Positions 7,565 through 16,111 of a stretch of 64,000 nucleotides of DNA are shown in pieces; the first letter of the stretch is position 1, and every line of letters begins with the position of its first letter. This stretch comes from a virus, in the IMG/VR virus record IMGVR_UViG_3300031759_000004, positions 62,001 through 126,000 of that record; one strand, given 5' to 3'. The position numbers and the translations under genes were made by a program. A model generated the notes under the pieces. It had not been told where the DNA came from, did no database searches, and worked only from the letters and a program-made list of their open reading frames with translations.

Positions 7565-8209
7565 TTAAATACAGTGAACGAGTTGCAACCGCTCCGGGTG
7601 AAAGAAAACCTCCACCAGCTTGAGCGTCCAAAAGCTGGGGAAGGGAAAGCTGAAGTCCGGCAGGCAGCCTTCCGACGTAAAGGTGATAGGTCGATAGTCG
7701 CCGGTCTTGATGTCTGCCGGGCAGCCCGGCCAGATGATCGGGTCGTCGTGGCAGAAGACCACCATTTTCGCCTTGCGGAGCACAGGCACAAGCTCGTTGA
7801 TGACTGCCCGGCTTAAATGGCAGATGACGTCTTTGACCAGGACCACCGCTTCGTCCACCGGCGGCGGAACGCCAGGCTCGCCTAGCTGAGGAAAAGTCTG
7901 GATGTAATGCCGTTGCAGGAGCGGCAGCAGGCGCGCTTTGGCCTTTTCCAGGGCTACCGGCGACACGTCGTAGGGCTGGTAGTAGCTGCGCGGCACGCCG
8001 CTGAGGATGGCCTCGGCCACGCGGCCATCGCCGCAGCCCCAGTCGATGACGCGAAAGTGCGGGTAGTTCTGGTTGGCGTGCAACAGCATCTGCACGAATT
8101 CAATGTACGGGCGGCAGTGCGCCGGGTCGGACCCGGGGCCGGAGCCGGAGGTGGAGTCCCAGGCTCGTTCCGTGTAGTGGACGTCGAAAATTTCGCTGAG
8201 GGGTTTCAT
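7565..8209 (-). CDS. Class I SAM-dependent methyltransferase
   Basis: This encodes 214 residues from ATG 8209, which overlaps the preceding stop as ATGA; the frame stays open upstream, but that overlap and the codon pattern favour 8209. SAM-binding motif I is V-I-D-W-G-C-G-D-G-R-V near residues 52-62, followed by an acidic loop D-V-S as motif II. Together with the adjacent FkbM-type methyltransferase and sugar transferases it probably modifies glycans or small molecules rather than DNA, since no DPPY or PC motif is seen. Substrate is unknown. Confidence 0.85.
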   Translation of the reverse strand: MKPLSEIFDVHYTERAWDSTSGSGPGSDPAHCRPYIEFVQMLLHANQNYPHFRVIDWGCGDGRVAEAILSGVPRSYYQPYDVSPVALEKAKARLLPLLQRHYIQTFPQLGEPGVPPPVDEAVVLVKDVICHLSRAVINELVPVLRKAKMVVFCHDDPIIWPGCPADIKTGDYRPITFTSEGCLPDFSFPFPSFWTLKLVEVFFHPERLQLVHCI

Positions 8210-8823
8210 GGTCGGGCTGCCAGGGTGTTGCCGGTGGTTGTGCCGATGATGCGGGTGAAACCGAGCAGGCTGACGGCGTGGTGCATGCTGGCTTCGTAGG
8301 CGGGGTCGTAGGGGCCGTTGGGCCTGCCCATCTCGTAGCAAAGTAGACGCGTGTCCTTGAGCAGCTGGTGCGACGCCAGGATGATCTCCTGGTCCAGGCC
8401 CTCGCAGTCGATGCTGACGAAGTCGAAAGGCCGCTGGCCGGTCAGCTGCCACAGGGATGCGGGCGTGATCGACGCCAGGTAATGGCAGGAGAGACCGGGA
8501 GTCTCGGTCTTGCGCCGCTCGACCTGCCAGCAGGCCCCGGTGCTTAGGTGCCCGTCGGTGGTGAACTTCAAAATCCGGGCGTCGGAGCTGATGGCGCAGT
8601 TGAGCAGGTTTACGCTCGGCAGTTCCCGGTAGTTCTCCAGGAGTTCGCTGAACTGGCAGTGGAGCGGTTCCACCATCCAGCCGCTCCAGCCATTGAGCGC
8701 CAGGCGGCGCGTGTTGCTGCCGCTTATGCCATTGGCCGCGCCGAGGTCCAGAAAAGTTCCGACGTGGCTGCCAAAGAAGTCGGCGACAAGGCTGTCCTCG
8801 TTGTATTGGCTGAAGCTGGTCAC
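8206..8823 (-). CDS. FkbM-family methyltransferase
   Basis: This encodes 205 residues from ATG 8823. It has the FkbM layout: S-Q-Y-N-E-D at the N-terminus, F-L-D-L-G-A-A-N-G as the SAM loop, V-E-P as the acidic adenosine contact, and F-D-F-V-S-I-D-C-E-G-L-D as the catalytic-side strand. FkbM enzymes O-methylate sugars or small molecules. Both ends overlap neighbours by 4 nt (ATGA), so 9068-7196 is translated as a coupled operon on the minus strand. Confidence 0.88.
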   Translation of the reverse strand: MTSFSQYNEDSLVADFFGSHVGTFLDLGAANGISGSNTRRLALNGWSGWMVEPLHCQFSELLENYRELPSVNLLNCAISSDARILKFTTDGHLSTGACWQVERRKTETPGLSCHYLASITPASLWQLTGQRPFDFVSIDCEGLDQEIILASHQLLKDTRLLCYEMGRPNGPYDPAYEASMHHAVSLLGFTRIIGTTTGNTLAARP

Positions 8824-9068
8824 AGGTCAAACCCAATCAGGGCGTTTTTGTATACAGTAACGCCCAGCGCGGTCGCCTGCCGGTGACCCAGCTCTACCGG
8901 CTTGACCTCTTCACACACCACGGGCAGCCCGTTCCAGACCGGCCCCAGGGACCGCCGGTGGGCCAGGATGACCGCTGCCGCCGGGTGGACGACTATCCGT
9001 TCCGGCGGGCGATTGTGTTTCTGCTGGTACTGGTCCACCAGCTGGCTGAGTATTTTTGGCGGTTTCAT
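8820..9068 (-). CDS. Small hypothetical protein
   Basis: This encodes 82 residues from ATG 9068. The N-terminal 20 residues are a basic helix, followed by alternating hydrophobic strands with no signature motif. Its stop overlaps the FkbM start by 4 nt. It is read in a different frame from the gene at 8911-9228, which overlaps it by 158 nt; this frame looks the more protein-like of the two in the shared part. It resembles short phage proteins of unknown role next to methyltransferases. Confidence 0.65.
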   Translation of the reverse strand: MKPPKILSQLVDQYQQKHNRPPERIVVHPAAAVILAHRRSLGPVWNGLPVVCEEVKPVELGHRQATALGVTVYKNALIGFDL

Positions 9069-9228
9069 CTTCGGTTAAAGCGCGCTGGACCAATTCCAGC
9101 AGGGCGCGGTTAAGCGCCAAAGTTTCGTTCAGCAAGCCCGCCGCCGCGATCAGCGGGTCCGCTTTGGCGGAAAGGGCCACGCAGCGCATTTTCAGGGCGG
9201 CGGCGTCGCGCAGCAGTACTTGATTCAT
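8911..9228 (-). CDS. Hypothetical helical protein, overlapping its neighbour
   Basis: This encodes 105 residues from ATG 9228. The first 60 residues are an Ala/Leu-rich helix pair and look coding. The last 40 are Pro/Gly/Ala-rich and fall inside the gene at 8820-9068 in another frame. Either the two genes truly overlap, or the natural product is shorter, or a frameshift joins the helix region to the downstream frame. The start is divergent from the glycosyltransferase at 9248, so the gap of about 20 nt would hold both 5' ends. Confidence 0.45.
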   Translation of the reverse strand: MNQVLLRDAAALKMRCVALSAKADPLIAAAGLLNETLALNRALLELVQRALTEDETAKNTQPAGGPVPAETQSPAGTDSRPPGGSGHPGPPAVPGAGLERAARGV

Positions 9229-9247
9229 GTTCTTTGAGAACAGAATT

Positions 9248-10774
9248 ATGACTGACACACCTGTATTTTCTCTCGCCTACACTAGCGTGCGCCCCGCCAC
9301 CATACCGGAAGTGGTTAAGCTGTGGAACGAACGCTCAGTCAGCAAGAACCACGAATGGGTCATTTCTGTGGATCAGGATGACGACGCTTCATTCAAGGCA
9401 GCCCTGGCCGCGCTGGAATCGCATGACCGCAGTCTGGTGGTCGTAAACACCGGCAGTCCCGACTGCAACGCGGGCTGGAATGTCGCCTGCGCCTCCACGA
9501 CCGGCAAAGTGATCATCTGCGTGGCCGACGATTTCGTGCCGCCCCGCAACTGGGACGAACTGCTGTTGAGCCTGGAGCCGAAAGGCTGGGAGGACGGCGA
9601 GTACGTGGTCAAGGTCGAGGACGGCTACGTGCATGACATCTTCGTATTGTCCATCCTGACGCGCAAGCGCTACGAGCGGTTCGGCTACGTGTTTTACCCA
9701 AAATACCGGTCCATGTTCAACGACACAGAATTTGGCGACGTCGCCCGGCGTGACGGTGTGGTTATTAACGCCGACCATTTGCTGTTTGAGCATTTACATC
9801 CGGATTGCGGCAAGCGCAACCGCGACGACCACGACCGGTTACACGCGTCCAAGGAGCGTTGGAACGCGTCCCAGATGCTCTACAATTTCCGGAAGGCGCG
9901 CAACTTTCCGCTGGACGACGGCCCCAAGGCGCAGCAGGCCGCGCCGGAGCCGGTGAACGCCAAGACCACGTATGTCGCCTACATGCAGGTGACCAAGGAC
10001 GATCTCTGCCTGCTGGACGTCTGCCGACGCCTGATGACCGAGGGCGTGCAAGACTTCTGCTTCTGCGAGCCGGACCGCTACTGGTCCGGCGAGGCGATTG
10101 AACCGGCAGACACCGAGGCGCTGGCCAAGGTCATCGAGACGGTGAAAGCCGACGGCGCGACGGTGCATCACCGCAAGTTCCATGTGGAACAGTTTCAGGT
10201 CGCCCTCGATACCCGCATCCAGGTGGAGACGCGCGTGCGCAACGAGAGCCTGCGCTGGATACGCAGCCTGGGCTACCAGCACATCCTGGTTGTAGACGGT
10301 GACGAGCTGTGGATTCCGGGCACGCTGGGCCTGATCCAGAAATACGTGGAGCAGGGGCACAAAGCCATTGCCTGTCAGATGATTCCGGTCATCGGCTTCC
10401 CCGGCTACCCGGTGGACTTCGCCACGGACCTGGCGGTTGTCTACATCGGAGAGACGGTCACCTTTTCGTCCTGCCGCAGCCCCTACATCCCGCTGAGCCG
10501 CATTCCCCGGTCGCTGATCTACCACTTCACCGGCACTCGCCGGACGATGGAGGAAACCATCGCCAAGCATCGCCGGGGCGGCCATTACGACGACCCGGAC
10601 TACGATTTCGAGGGTTGGATCAAGGACGTGCTGCCCAACATCGCCCCCGGGCTGAAAAACGCCCACATGTTCAAGCCCAAACAAATCTGGCCCACCGTGC
10701 GGGCCTGGAAAAAGCAGGAGCTGGAGCAGATGCCCGAAGCCGTCCGCGCTTTTCTCGGAACAATCGCCGTTTAA
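9248..10774 (+). CDS. Two-domain glycosyltransferase (GT-A type)
   Basis: This encodes 509 residues from ATG 9248, preceded by AGAACAG; ATG 9227 would add 7 residues. Residues 1-200 look like a GT2-type domain: a sugar-nucleotide strand near I-S-V-D-Q-D-D-D, A-G-W-N-V-A, and V-A-D-D-F-V-P-P as the DxD-like metal site. Residues 245-509 carry a second GT-A-like domain with L-V-V-D-G-D-E-L-W-I-P as DxD. Such enzymes build LPS- or teichoic-type glycans or decorate phage proteins. It is followed 18 nt later by a GT9-like gene, so the two probably act in one pathway. Confidence 0.85.
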   Translation: MTDTPVFSLAYTSVRPATIPEVVKLWNERSVSKNHEWVISVDQDDDASFKAALAALESHDRSLVVVNTGSPDCNAGWNVACASTTGKVIICVADDFVPPRNWDELLLSLEPKGWEDGEYVVKVEDGYVHDIFVLSILTRKRYERFGYVFYPKYRSMFNDTEFGDVARRDGVVINADHLLFEHLHPDCGKRNRDDHDRLHASKERWNASQMLYNFRKARNFPLDDGPKAQQAAPEPVNAKTTYVAYMQVTKDDLCLLDVCRRLMTEGVQDFCFCEPDRYWSGEAIEPADTEALAKVIETVKADGATVHHRKFHVEQFQVALDTRIQVETRVRNESLRWIRSLGYQHILVVDGDELWIPGTLGLIQKYVEQGHKAIACQMIPVIGFPGYPVDFATDLAVVYIGETVTFSSCRSPYIPLSRIPRSLIYHFTGTRRTMEETIAKHRRGGHYDDPDYDFEGWIKDVLPNIAPGLKNAHMFKPKQIWPTVRAWKKQELEQMPEAVRAFLGTIAV

Positions 10775-10792
10775 CCCTGTTCTCTTTCTGGA

Positions 10793-12031
10793 ATGAAGCT
10801 ACCGATCAACACCCAGTGGGTCATCGCCACCGTCAAAGAACCGGTCATTTTCCAGCAAACGCTCGACGAAGCGTGGCTGCTGAATCCCAACCGGCGCTAC
10901 ATCCTGAACGCCAACCGGCTGGAAACCATCGAGCCGTTCCTGGACACCGTGTCTGAGTTTGAGTGTTCGTCCTTGTACCACCGGCTGCACGGCAAAGCCG
11001 ATCTCTGCGGCGGCAAGCTGCTGGTGGAGCGCTGCCGGGAGCGCGGCCTGGGCGACCTGCTCTTTCTGACCGGCGTCCTGGGCTACCTCCAGCACATCTC
11101 CAGCAACAACGTGCAGATTGACCTGATGGGCTTCGCCGACCGTGGCGTCGTGCTGACGCACAGCCCGCTGATCAGCAACGGCTGCGTCAAGTGCGGGCCG
11201 GTGGAGTACGACGCCCTGCGCCACTACAATTACCACTGGTTTGTCAATTCCGTGACCGAGCAGGACACGGAGCAGGATCAGCTGAATGTCTACGACGCCC
11301 TGTACCAGCAGCTGGGCTTCGACTACACCCAGATCGAGCCGCGCTGGAAGCGTCCCACCGCTGTGTTGAAACAAGAGGACTACCTGAGCCTGGACGCGTT
11401 TTTCCGCCGGGTGATGGACGGGGTGAAAGTGGACCTGCGCCACATCGGCTACATCGTGGTCGCGCCGTTTTCCAATTCCAATCTGCGCTGCTTGAGCTAC
11501 ACCCAGTGGCTGAACGTCATCAGCCTGCTGGCCACGCGCCGCCCGGTGGTGGTGGTCGGCACCGCCACCATGCGCCTGCCGGACACGGACATCAGCGCCG
11601 GGGAATTTATCCAGCGCCTGGGCCAGTTCGGCCAGGCCGTGGTCAACGCCGTGGACAGCACCAACACCCGCGCCCTGATGGCGCTGATTTCCCGGGCGTC
11701 CGCCGTGGTCTGCCTGGATTCCGCGCCGCTGTACATCGCCCAGGCGCTGAACACCCCGGCGGTCTCCCTGTGGGGCACCCACCATCCCGCAGCGCGGATC
11801 GGTTACGACCAGCGGTACATGGAGTGGGCCATCTGGCACGGCGACGCCTGCCGCTGCGCGCCCTGCTTCGCCTACAGCTATTTTCCGTACGACAAGTGCC
11901 CGAAAGGCCGTCAGCAGCAGGTGTGCGAAGTCATGCTGGACATCGACGCCCAGGAGGTTCTGAACAAAGTAGACGAAATCCTAGCCACGCCGACGAGCTT
12001 AACCAGCCTGACGGTGCCCCACCATGCCTAA
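10793..12031 (+). CDS. GT9-like heptosyltransferase-type glycosyltransferase
   Basis: This encodes 412 residues from ATG 10793. The C-terminal half has the GT9 (ADP-heptose:LPS heptosyltransferase) layout: I-V-V-A-P-F-S-N-S near 220, a V-V-V-G-T strand, and C-L-D-S-A-P-L-Y-I-A-Q-A-L-N-T-P-A-V-S-L-W-G near 300-330, the donor-binding region. The N-terminal half matches GT9 less clearly. A C-R-C-A-P-C cluster near residues 360-365 may bind metal. It overlaps the UvsY-like gene by 8 nt, so glycan and recombination genes are joined here. Acceptor is unknown. Confidence 0.82.
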   Translation: MKLPINTQWVIATVKEPVIFQQTLDEAWLLNPNRRYILNANRLETIEPFLDTVSEFECSSLYHRLHGKADLCGGKLLVERCRERGLGDLLFLTGVLGYLQHISSNNVQIDLMGFADRGVVLTHSPLISNGCVKCGPVEYDALRHYNYHWFVNSVTEQDTEQDQLNVYDALYQQLGFDYTQIEPRWKRPTAVLKQEDYLSLDAFFRRVMDGVKVDLRHIGYIVVAPFSNSNLRCLSYTQWLNVISLLATRRPVVVVGTATMRLPDTDISAGEFIQRLGQFGQAVVNAVDSTNTRALMALISRASAVVCLDSAPLYIAQALNTPAVSLWGTHHPAARIGYDQRYMEWAIWHGDACRCAPCFAYSYFPYDKCPKGRQQQVCEVMLDIDAQEVLNKVDEILATPTSLTSLTVPHHA

Positions 12032-12476
12032 AGCCCCCGAGCCGCTCATTGACCACCTCCACCTGGCGGGACGGGTCATACCCATCACGGACCTGCTGAC
12101 CGCGCCCTACGAGGATGTCACCGAGGCCAGCCTGAAGCTGCCGGTGGTCCTGGCTTTTCTGGGCATTCAGCGGGCCTGGGCCGTGGAGCGCTGCTGGCGG
12201 GCCGAGCGTGACCTGGACCGGGCCAAGGCGCGCGCCTACTTCGATCTCAAGGGCGGCCAGTTTGTGGCCAAGGGCTACGGCGAAAAGTTCACCGAAGAGG
12301 CGATCAAGCGCGCGGTGGAGCTGGAGCCAGATGTAGACAAAGCCTTCGAGGTCTACGTCGACCGCAAGCGCCGCCTGGACTCGTTTACGGAAACCATCGC
12401 GGCCCTCAAACTCAAAATTGATTTAATCCGTTCTAGCGAAACAACACGACGCAAGGCCGCAGAAGAGGACCTCTGA
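12024..12476 (+). CDS. UvsY-like recombination mediator (probable)
   Basis: This encodes 150 residues from ATG 12024. It is mostly helical, with a central segment rich in W, R and K (W-A-V-E-R-C-W-R-A-E-R-D) and a Y-F-D-L-K-G-G-Q region, then a C-terminal coiled coil. This order and size (T4 UvsY is 137 residues) fit T4 UvsY, which loads UvsX onto gp32-coated single-stranded DNA. The two following genes are gp32-like and UvsX, strongly supporting the call. Sequence similarity is weak by eye, so this rests partly on position. Confidence 0.6.
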   Translation: MPKAPEPLIDHLHLAGRVIPITDLLTAPYEDVTEASLKLPVVLAFLGIQRAWAVERCWRAERDLDRAKARAYFDLKGGQFVAKGYGEKFTEEAIKRAVELEPDVDKAFEVYVDRKRRLDSFTETIAALKLKIDLIRSSETTRRKAAEEDL

Positions 12477-12513
12477 GGCCGTCGTACAACTGAAACATAC
12501 AGACACAAACACA

Positions 12514-13980
12514 ATGAGCAACAACCTAGACCCCAAAATCCTGGCCAAGCTGAACAAAGAATCAGCGTTCATCCAGAGCCAGCAGCGCGGTGCGCGCCAG
12601 ATCAAGATCGAGAAAGGCCAAACTATCGTGGTGCGCTTCCTGCCCGCCCGCATGGGACCCTCCGGCGTGTGGTACGCCCGCGTGGCCAATCACTGGCTGG
12701 ATCGCCGTCCCCTCACCTGCCCCCGCCTGACGGATGAAGACTGGGGCGGCAACCAGGACACCGAGTGTCCGATCTGCACCCTGGCGGACCAGCTTAACGA
12801 CGACCATGACGAAGTGGTCAGCAAGTGGGGCTGGAACCTCAAGGCCAATCCGCAGTACATGACCTATTGCGTGCTGCTGGAAAAGAACGGCAGGCAAATG
12901 AGCATGGACGAGATCATGATCCCGTACGTGTTCAACCTGAACAAGTCGGTGTTTGAGGAGCTGCACGCCTTTTACGTGGCCGGTGGCCGCAAGTCGAAGG
13001 ACAGTGTGCTTGACTACCACAAAGGCAATGACTTCAGCGTCATGCGCACGCAGACCCGCACCCGGCTGGACAAGCTGGACAGCCTGCCTATTTTTGACGA
13101 GGACGCCAGCTTCGACTCCCACATCAAAAAACTGGAAGCGTTGCTCAAGGAGCCGCGTATCAAGCTGCCCACGGACCAGGAGATGGAAGCGTTTCTGCTC
13201 AAGGCCGAAGCCGCCAGCCGCAAGATCGGCCAGGGCGACTCCGACGCGGTGCGTCCGCGCCGCCGGGCGGCTGATGAAGACGAAGCTCCCCGTGGCCGCC
13301 GGGCCGCTGATGACGATGACGATGCTCCCCGTGGCCGCCGGGCTGCTGATCCGGAAGAGGAAGCTCCCCGGGGTCGCCGCGCCCCCGACCCGGAAGGTGA
13401 TCCGGAAAGTGAGGCTCCTCGTCGTCGCCGGGATGACGATGACGATGCTCCCCGTGGCCGCCGGGCCGACGCCGAGGAGGAAGCCCCGCGCCGCCGTCGC
13501 GAGGACGATGACGAGGAAGCTCCTCGCCGCCGGTCAGCTGCCACAGAGACGTCCACGCGCAGCGCCAAGACCCGCCAGGATGACGATGACGATGACGGTG
13601 ATCTAGGCCCGCAGCGCAAGCCTAAGAATCCGCCGCCGGAAGCTGAAGACCCGGACCCGGAACCGGATGCTGGCCGGGACGCTGACCCGGAAGGGGCTGA
13701 CGAGGGCAAACCGGAAAAAGACCCAGAGGACGATCCGCGTCCCGCTGGGCGCAAATTGACGTCTCCAGCCAACCGGGCACGCGCCGAGGGCGGCAAATCC
13801 CAGTCAGTTGAGGATGAAGATGAAAACCTGCCCGAGGAGGAACGGGATTCAGCTCCGCCAGCCAAGGAGCCGGTCGGCGGCAAGAGCGAGGGCGGTGAAC
13901 CGCCGCCGCCGGTGAGCCGTACCGGTAAAAACGCTGAAGCGCTCCGCAGCCGCCTCACCAACCTGGGCAAAAATAAATGA
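12514..13980 (+). CDS. 32: gp32-like single-stranded DNA-binding protein with long charged tail
   Basis: This encodes 488 residues from ATG 12514. Residues 1-235 resemble T4 gp32: a K-I-E-K-G-Q-T-I-V-V-R-F-L-P strand, and zinc ligands H60, C69, C85 and C88 (T4 uses one His and three Cys in a similar order). Residues 240-345 are a repetitive region alternating D/E runs with A-P-R-G-R-R blocks. Residues 345-470 are acidic and proline-rich. T4 gp32 is about 300 residues with a short acidic tail, so the tail here is unusually long and has basic blocks inside it. The stop overlaps uvsX as ATGA. Confidence 0.85.
   Translation: MSNNLDPKILAKLNKESAFIQSQQRGARQIKIEKGQTIVVRFLPARMGPSGVWYARVANHWLDRRPLTCPRLTDEDWGGNQDTECPICTLADQLNDDHDEVVSKWGWNLKANPQYMTYCVLLEKNGRQMSMDEIMIPYVFNLNKSVFEELHAFYVAGGRKSKDSVLDYHKGNDFSVMRTQTRTRLDKLDSLPIFDEDASFDSHIKKLEALLKEPRIKLPTDQEMEAFLLKAEAASRKIGQGDSDAVRPRRRAADEDEAPRGRRAADDDDDAPRGRRAADPEEEAPRGRRAPDPEGDPESEAPRRRRDDDDDAPRGRRADAEEEAPRRRREDDDEEAPRRRSAATETSTRSAKTRQDDDDDDGDLGPQRKPKNPPPEAEDPDPEPDAGRDADPEGADEGKPEKDPEDDPRPAGRKLTSPANRARAEGGKSQSVEDEDENLPEEERDSAPPAKEPVGGKSEGGEPPPPVSRTGKNAEALRSRLTNLGKNK
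13309..13466 (+). repeat. Direct repeats in the gp32-like tail
   Basis: A 35-nt stretch at 13309-13343 recurs identically at 13432-13466, and shorter diverged copies lie between and beside them. All are in frame and encode D-rich plus A-P-R-G-R-R units. Confidence 0.85.
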
Positions 13981-15302
13981 GTAAGAAAGCACCCAGTCTT
14001 GATCCCCAGGACGAGCTGTTCAACTCGTTGTCCAGCACGAGCCACGGGGATCAAATGTGGGACGTGTGTTATACCGACGAGGAAACGCTGTCCCAGGTTG
14101 ATTACTCATTGTCCACCGGCATCGACGCGTTCGACGAAATTGTCGGCGGCATGCCGTTTGGCCGCATCGTGGAAATCTACGGCCTGGAAAGCTCCGGTAA
14201 GACAGCCATGTCGATCCGGTGCGCCGCCCGCGCCCGGCAGAAGCACATTCGCAGGCTGATCCGGGACGACGACAACAAGCTGGTTGGCTTCGAGGAGGTT
14301 GACCCGGCCACCGTGGATACGATGGTTTTCTACATCGACAATGAAGGTTCCCTGGACATGGACGGCAAGGTCACCTTTGAGGGTGAGGCCATCAAGTTCG
14401 TGAACTTTCGGTGCGACACCACGGAGAACATGTTCAAGTCCCTCGACAAGTGCCTGGACAGCGCCGAGAAGTGGAAAGCCAAATACCCCAAGCGCACCCT
14501 GTTCACGCTGATGATCGTGGATACGATTGCCAGCACGGTCACCAACAAGGAGCTGAACGCGGACTGGGACGCCCAGGACTTTCCGCGCGCCCCGCAGCAG
14601 ATCAGTCGCGGCCTGGCCAGGTTGGTCCGCCGGATCAACACGCTCAACGCATGCTTGATCTGCACCAACCAGGTGCGTTCCACGTTCAAGCAGGGTCCGT
14701 CCAAGCGCCCCACGTTCGCGATTGACCCCAAGGACTACAAATCGAGCGGCGGCTTCGCGCTGCGGTTCTACGCCAGCCACCGGGTGTTCTTCTGGGCCAT
14801 GGACGCCAAGTACAAGCTGCTGCCGACGGCCAAGTTCTCCGCCGGTTTTCAGCTGGGCTTCCACACGTCCAAAAACCGGATCAAGCCACCGCTGCGCGAG
14901 GGCCGCATGGTGCTGCTGACCGACCCCAAGCAGGGCGGCCTTAACGACGCCTGGAGTCGCCTGGAGACGATGCTGTTCCTGGGCTTCATCGAGTGCCGGG
15001 CCAAGGAAAAAGGCGTCGGCTTCGTGCTGAAATTCAACAAAAACGGCATCACGCCGACGACGTTCGGAGCGGCGGCCACAACCACCACCCTGGACGAAGA
15101 TGATGACCTGCCGACACCCCGCCGGGGCGGCAGCCGCAAGGACCCGGAATTCAAGTACCGGAGCGAGTGGCCGCAGTTCATGGCGGAGCACCAGGCTGAC
15201 GTAGACTTATTGTGGAAGGCAGCGATTGCCTTCTGCGACAACACGCCGGGCCTGGACGGCAGCATCTGTTTGGAAGAGGAAGAAGAGGAACTTAACACTT
15301 AA
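13977..15302 (+). CDS. uvsX: UvsX/RecA-family recombinase
   Basis: This encodes 441 residues from ATG 13977, overlapping the gp32-like stop by 4 nt. Walker A is G-L-E-S-S-G-K-T at 69-76; the catalytic Glu is in D-N-E-G-S near 121-125; Walker B ends in I-V-D-T near 180-183. The C-T-N-Q-V-R-S segment matches the RecA loop/sensor region. T4 UvsX is about 390 residues; the extra length is an acidic C-terminus (L-E-E-E-E-E-E-L). It catalyses strand invasion for recombination-dependent replication together with the upstream UvsY-like and gp32-like proteins. Confidence 0.93.
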   Translation: MSKKAPSLDPQDELFNSLSSTSHGDQMWDVCYTDEETLSQVDYSLSTGIDAFDEIVGGMPFGRIVEIYGLESSGKTAMSIRCAARARQKHIRRLIRDDDNKLVGFEEVDPATVDTMVFYIDNEGSLDMDGKVTFEGEAIKFVNFRCDTTENMFKSLDKCLDSAEKWKAKYPKRTLFTLMIVDTIASTVTNKELNADWDAQDFPRAPQQISRGLARLVRRINTLNACLICTNQVRSTFKQGPSKRPTFAIDPKDYKSSGGFALRFYASHRVFFWAMDAKYKLLPTAKFSAGFQLGFHTSKNRIKPPLREGRMVLLTDPKQGGLNDAWSRLETMLFLGFIECRAKEKGVGFVLKFNKNGITPTTFGAAATTTTLDEDDDLPTPRRGGSRKDPEFKYRSEWPQFMAEHQADVDLLWKAAIAFCDNTPGLDGSICLEEEEEELNT

Positions 15303-15309
15303 AATTACT

Positions 15310-16014
15310 ATGGCAACAACTACTGAGTACTCAACGGAGAAGGAATTGACGGACCTTTTAGAGTCCGTTTTGGCAAAACAAGAGCTGCTACTGAGCAGCC
15401 TTACCAACGAGGAAGTGGAGATCAAGGCGGTCTTTTACATCAAGACCGACGAAGAGGGCGAGACCAAGCCCAGCGCGGGCGCGCCGGTCAAGCTGCGCAA
15501 AATCAGTCCCGAGTTCAAGCTGTTCATGAAGGACAAGCCGGACTTCATCCTGATTTTCGATTATCACGCCTGGAAGCACGTGTCGCCTGAAAAACGGGAA
15601 CCCATGATCCATGAAACGCTGCGGCGCATCAGCGTGGAGCGCAACCAGGCGGGCGCGCTCAAGCTGCGGACGCTGCCGCACGCCATTCAGACCGACATCG
15701 CCACGGCCCAATGTTATGGGGCCTGGAATCCAGCTCTAGTGCAGATGAAAGACGCGCTGCGGCAGCGCTTGATGCCCTACGGCACGAGCGAGAACGACGA
15801 CCCGGAGGCGTACAACCACCTGGCCGGTAAGGTCAAAAAGCCGACCGAAGAACCGGCGGCGGAGACAAGCGAAACGGCGGAAGCCGAAGTCGCGGCGGCG
15901 GAAGCGGGCGAAGCGGCGGAAGCCGCCGAGGAAGCCGCGCCGGAAAAAGAGACGCTGCCCACCCGCACCAACCGCCGTCGGCGGCCTGCCGTGGGGCAGG
16001 AAGAGGCGGATTGA
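15310..16014 (+). CDS. PhageMetallopep-like protein lacking the full zinc motif
   Basis: This encodes 234 residues from ATG 15310, 7 nt after uvsX. Residues 75-140 follow the layout of the putative phage metallopeptidase family: an F-I-L-I-F-D strand, W-x-x-V-S-x-E-x-R, a helix at the HExxH position, then H-A-I and Y-G-A-W. The zinc helix reads H-E-T-L-R (101-105) instead of H-E-x-x-H, so the second ligand is missing and catalysis is doubtful. The C-terminal 70 residues are Ala/Glu-rich and end in basic residues. A non-catalytic binding role is inference. Confidence 0.7.
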   Translation: MATTTEYSTEKELTDLLESVLAKQELLLSSLTNEEVEIKAVFYIKTDEEGETKPSAGAPVKLRKISPEFKLFMKDKPDFILIFDYHAWKHVSPEKREPMIHETLRRISVERNQAGALKLRTLPHAIQTDIATAQCYGAWNPALVQMKDALRQRLMPYGTSENDDPEAYNHLAGKVKKPTEEPAAETSETAEAEVAAAEAGEAAEAAEEAAPEKETLPTRTNRRRRPAVGQEEAD

Positions 16015-16054
16015 GGCTCGATAAAAATTTTTGAGTACTTTTGTACGATTTTTG

Positions 16055-16083
16055 TTGAAACCTCTGATCCTAAGCTGTATACC
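16055..16083 (+). promoter_or_regulatory. Sigma70-type promoter
   Basis: TTGAAA (16055-16060), 17 nt, TATACC (16078-16083). It lies in the 155-nt gap before the gene at 16169 and would give a leader of about 80 nt carrying the hairpin at 16112-16149. Confidence 0.5.
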
Positions 16084-16111
16084 TAAGACCAGTTAATAAA
16101 CACTGTACCTG

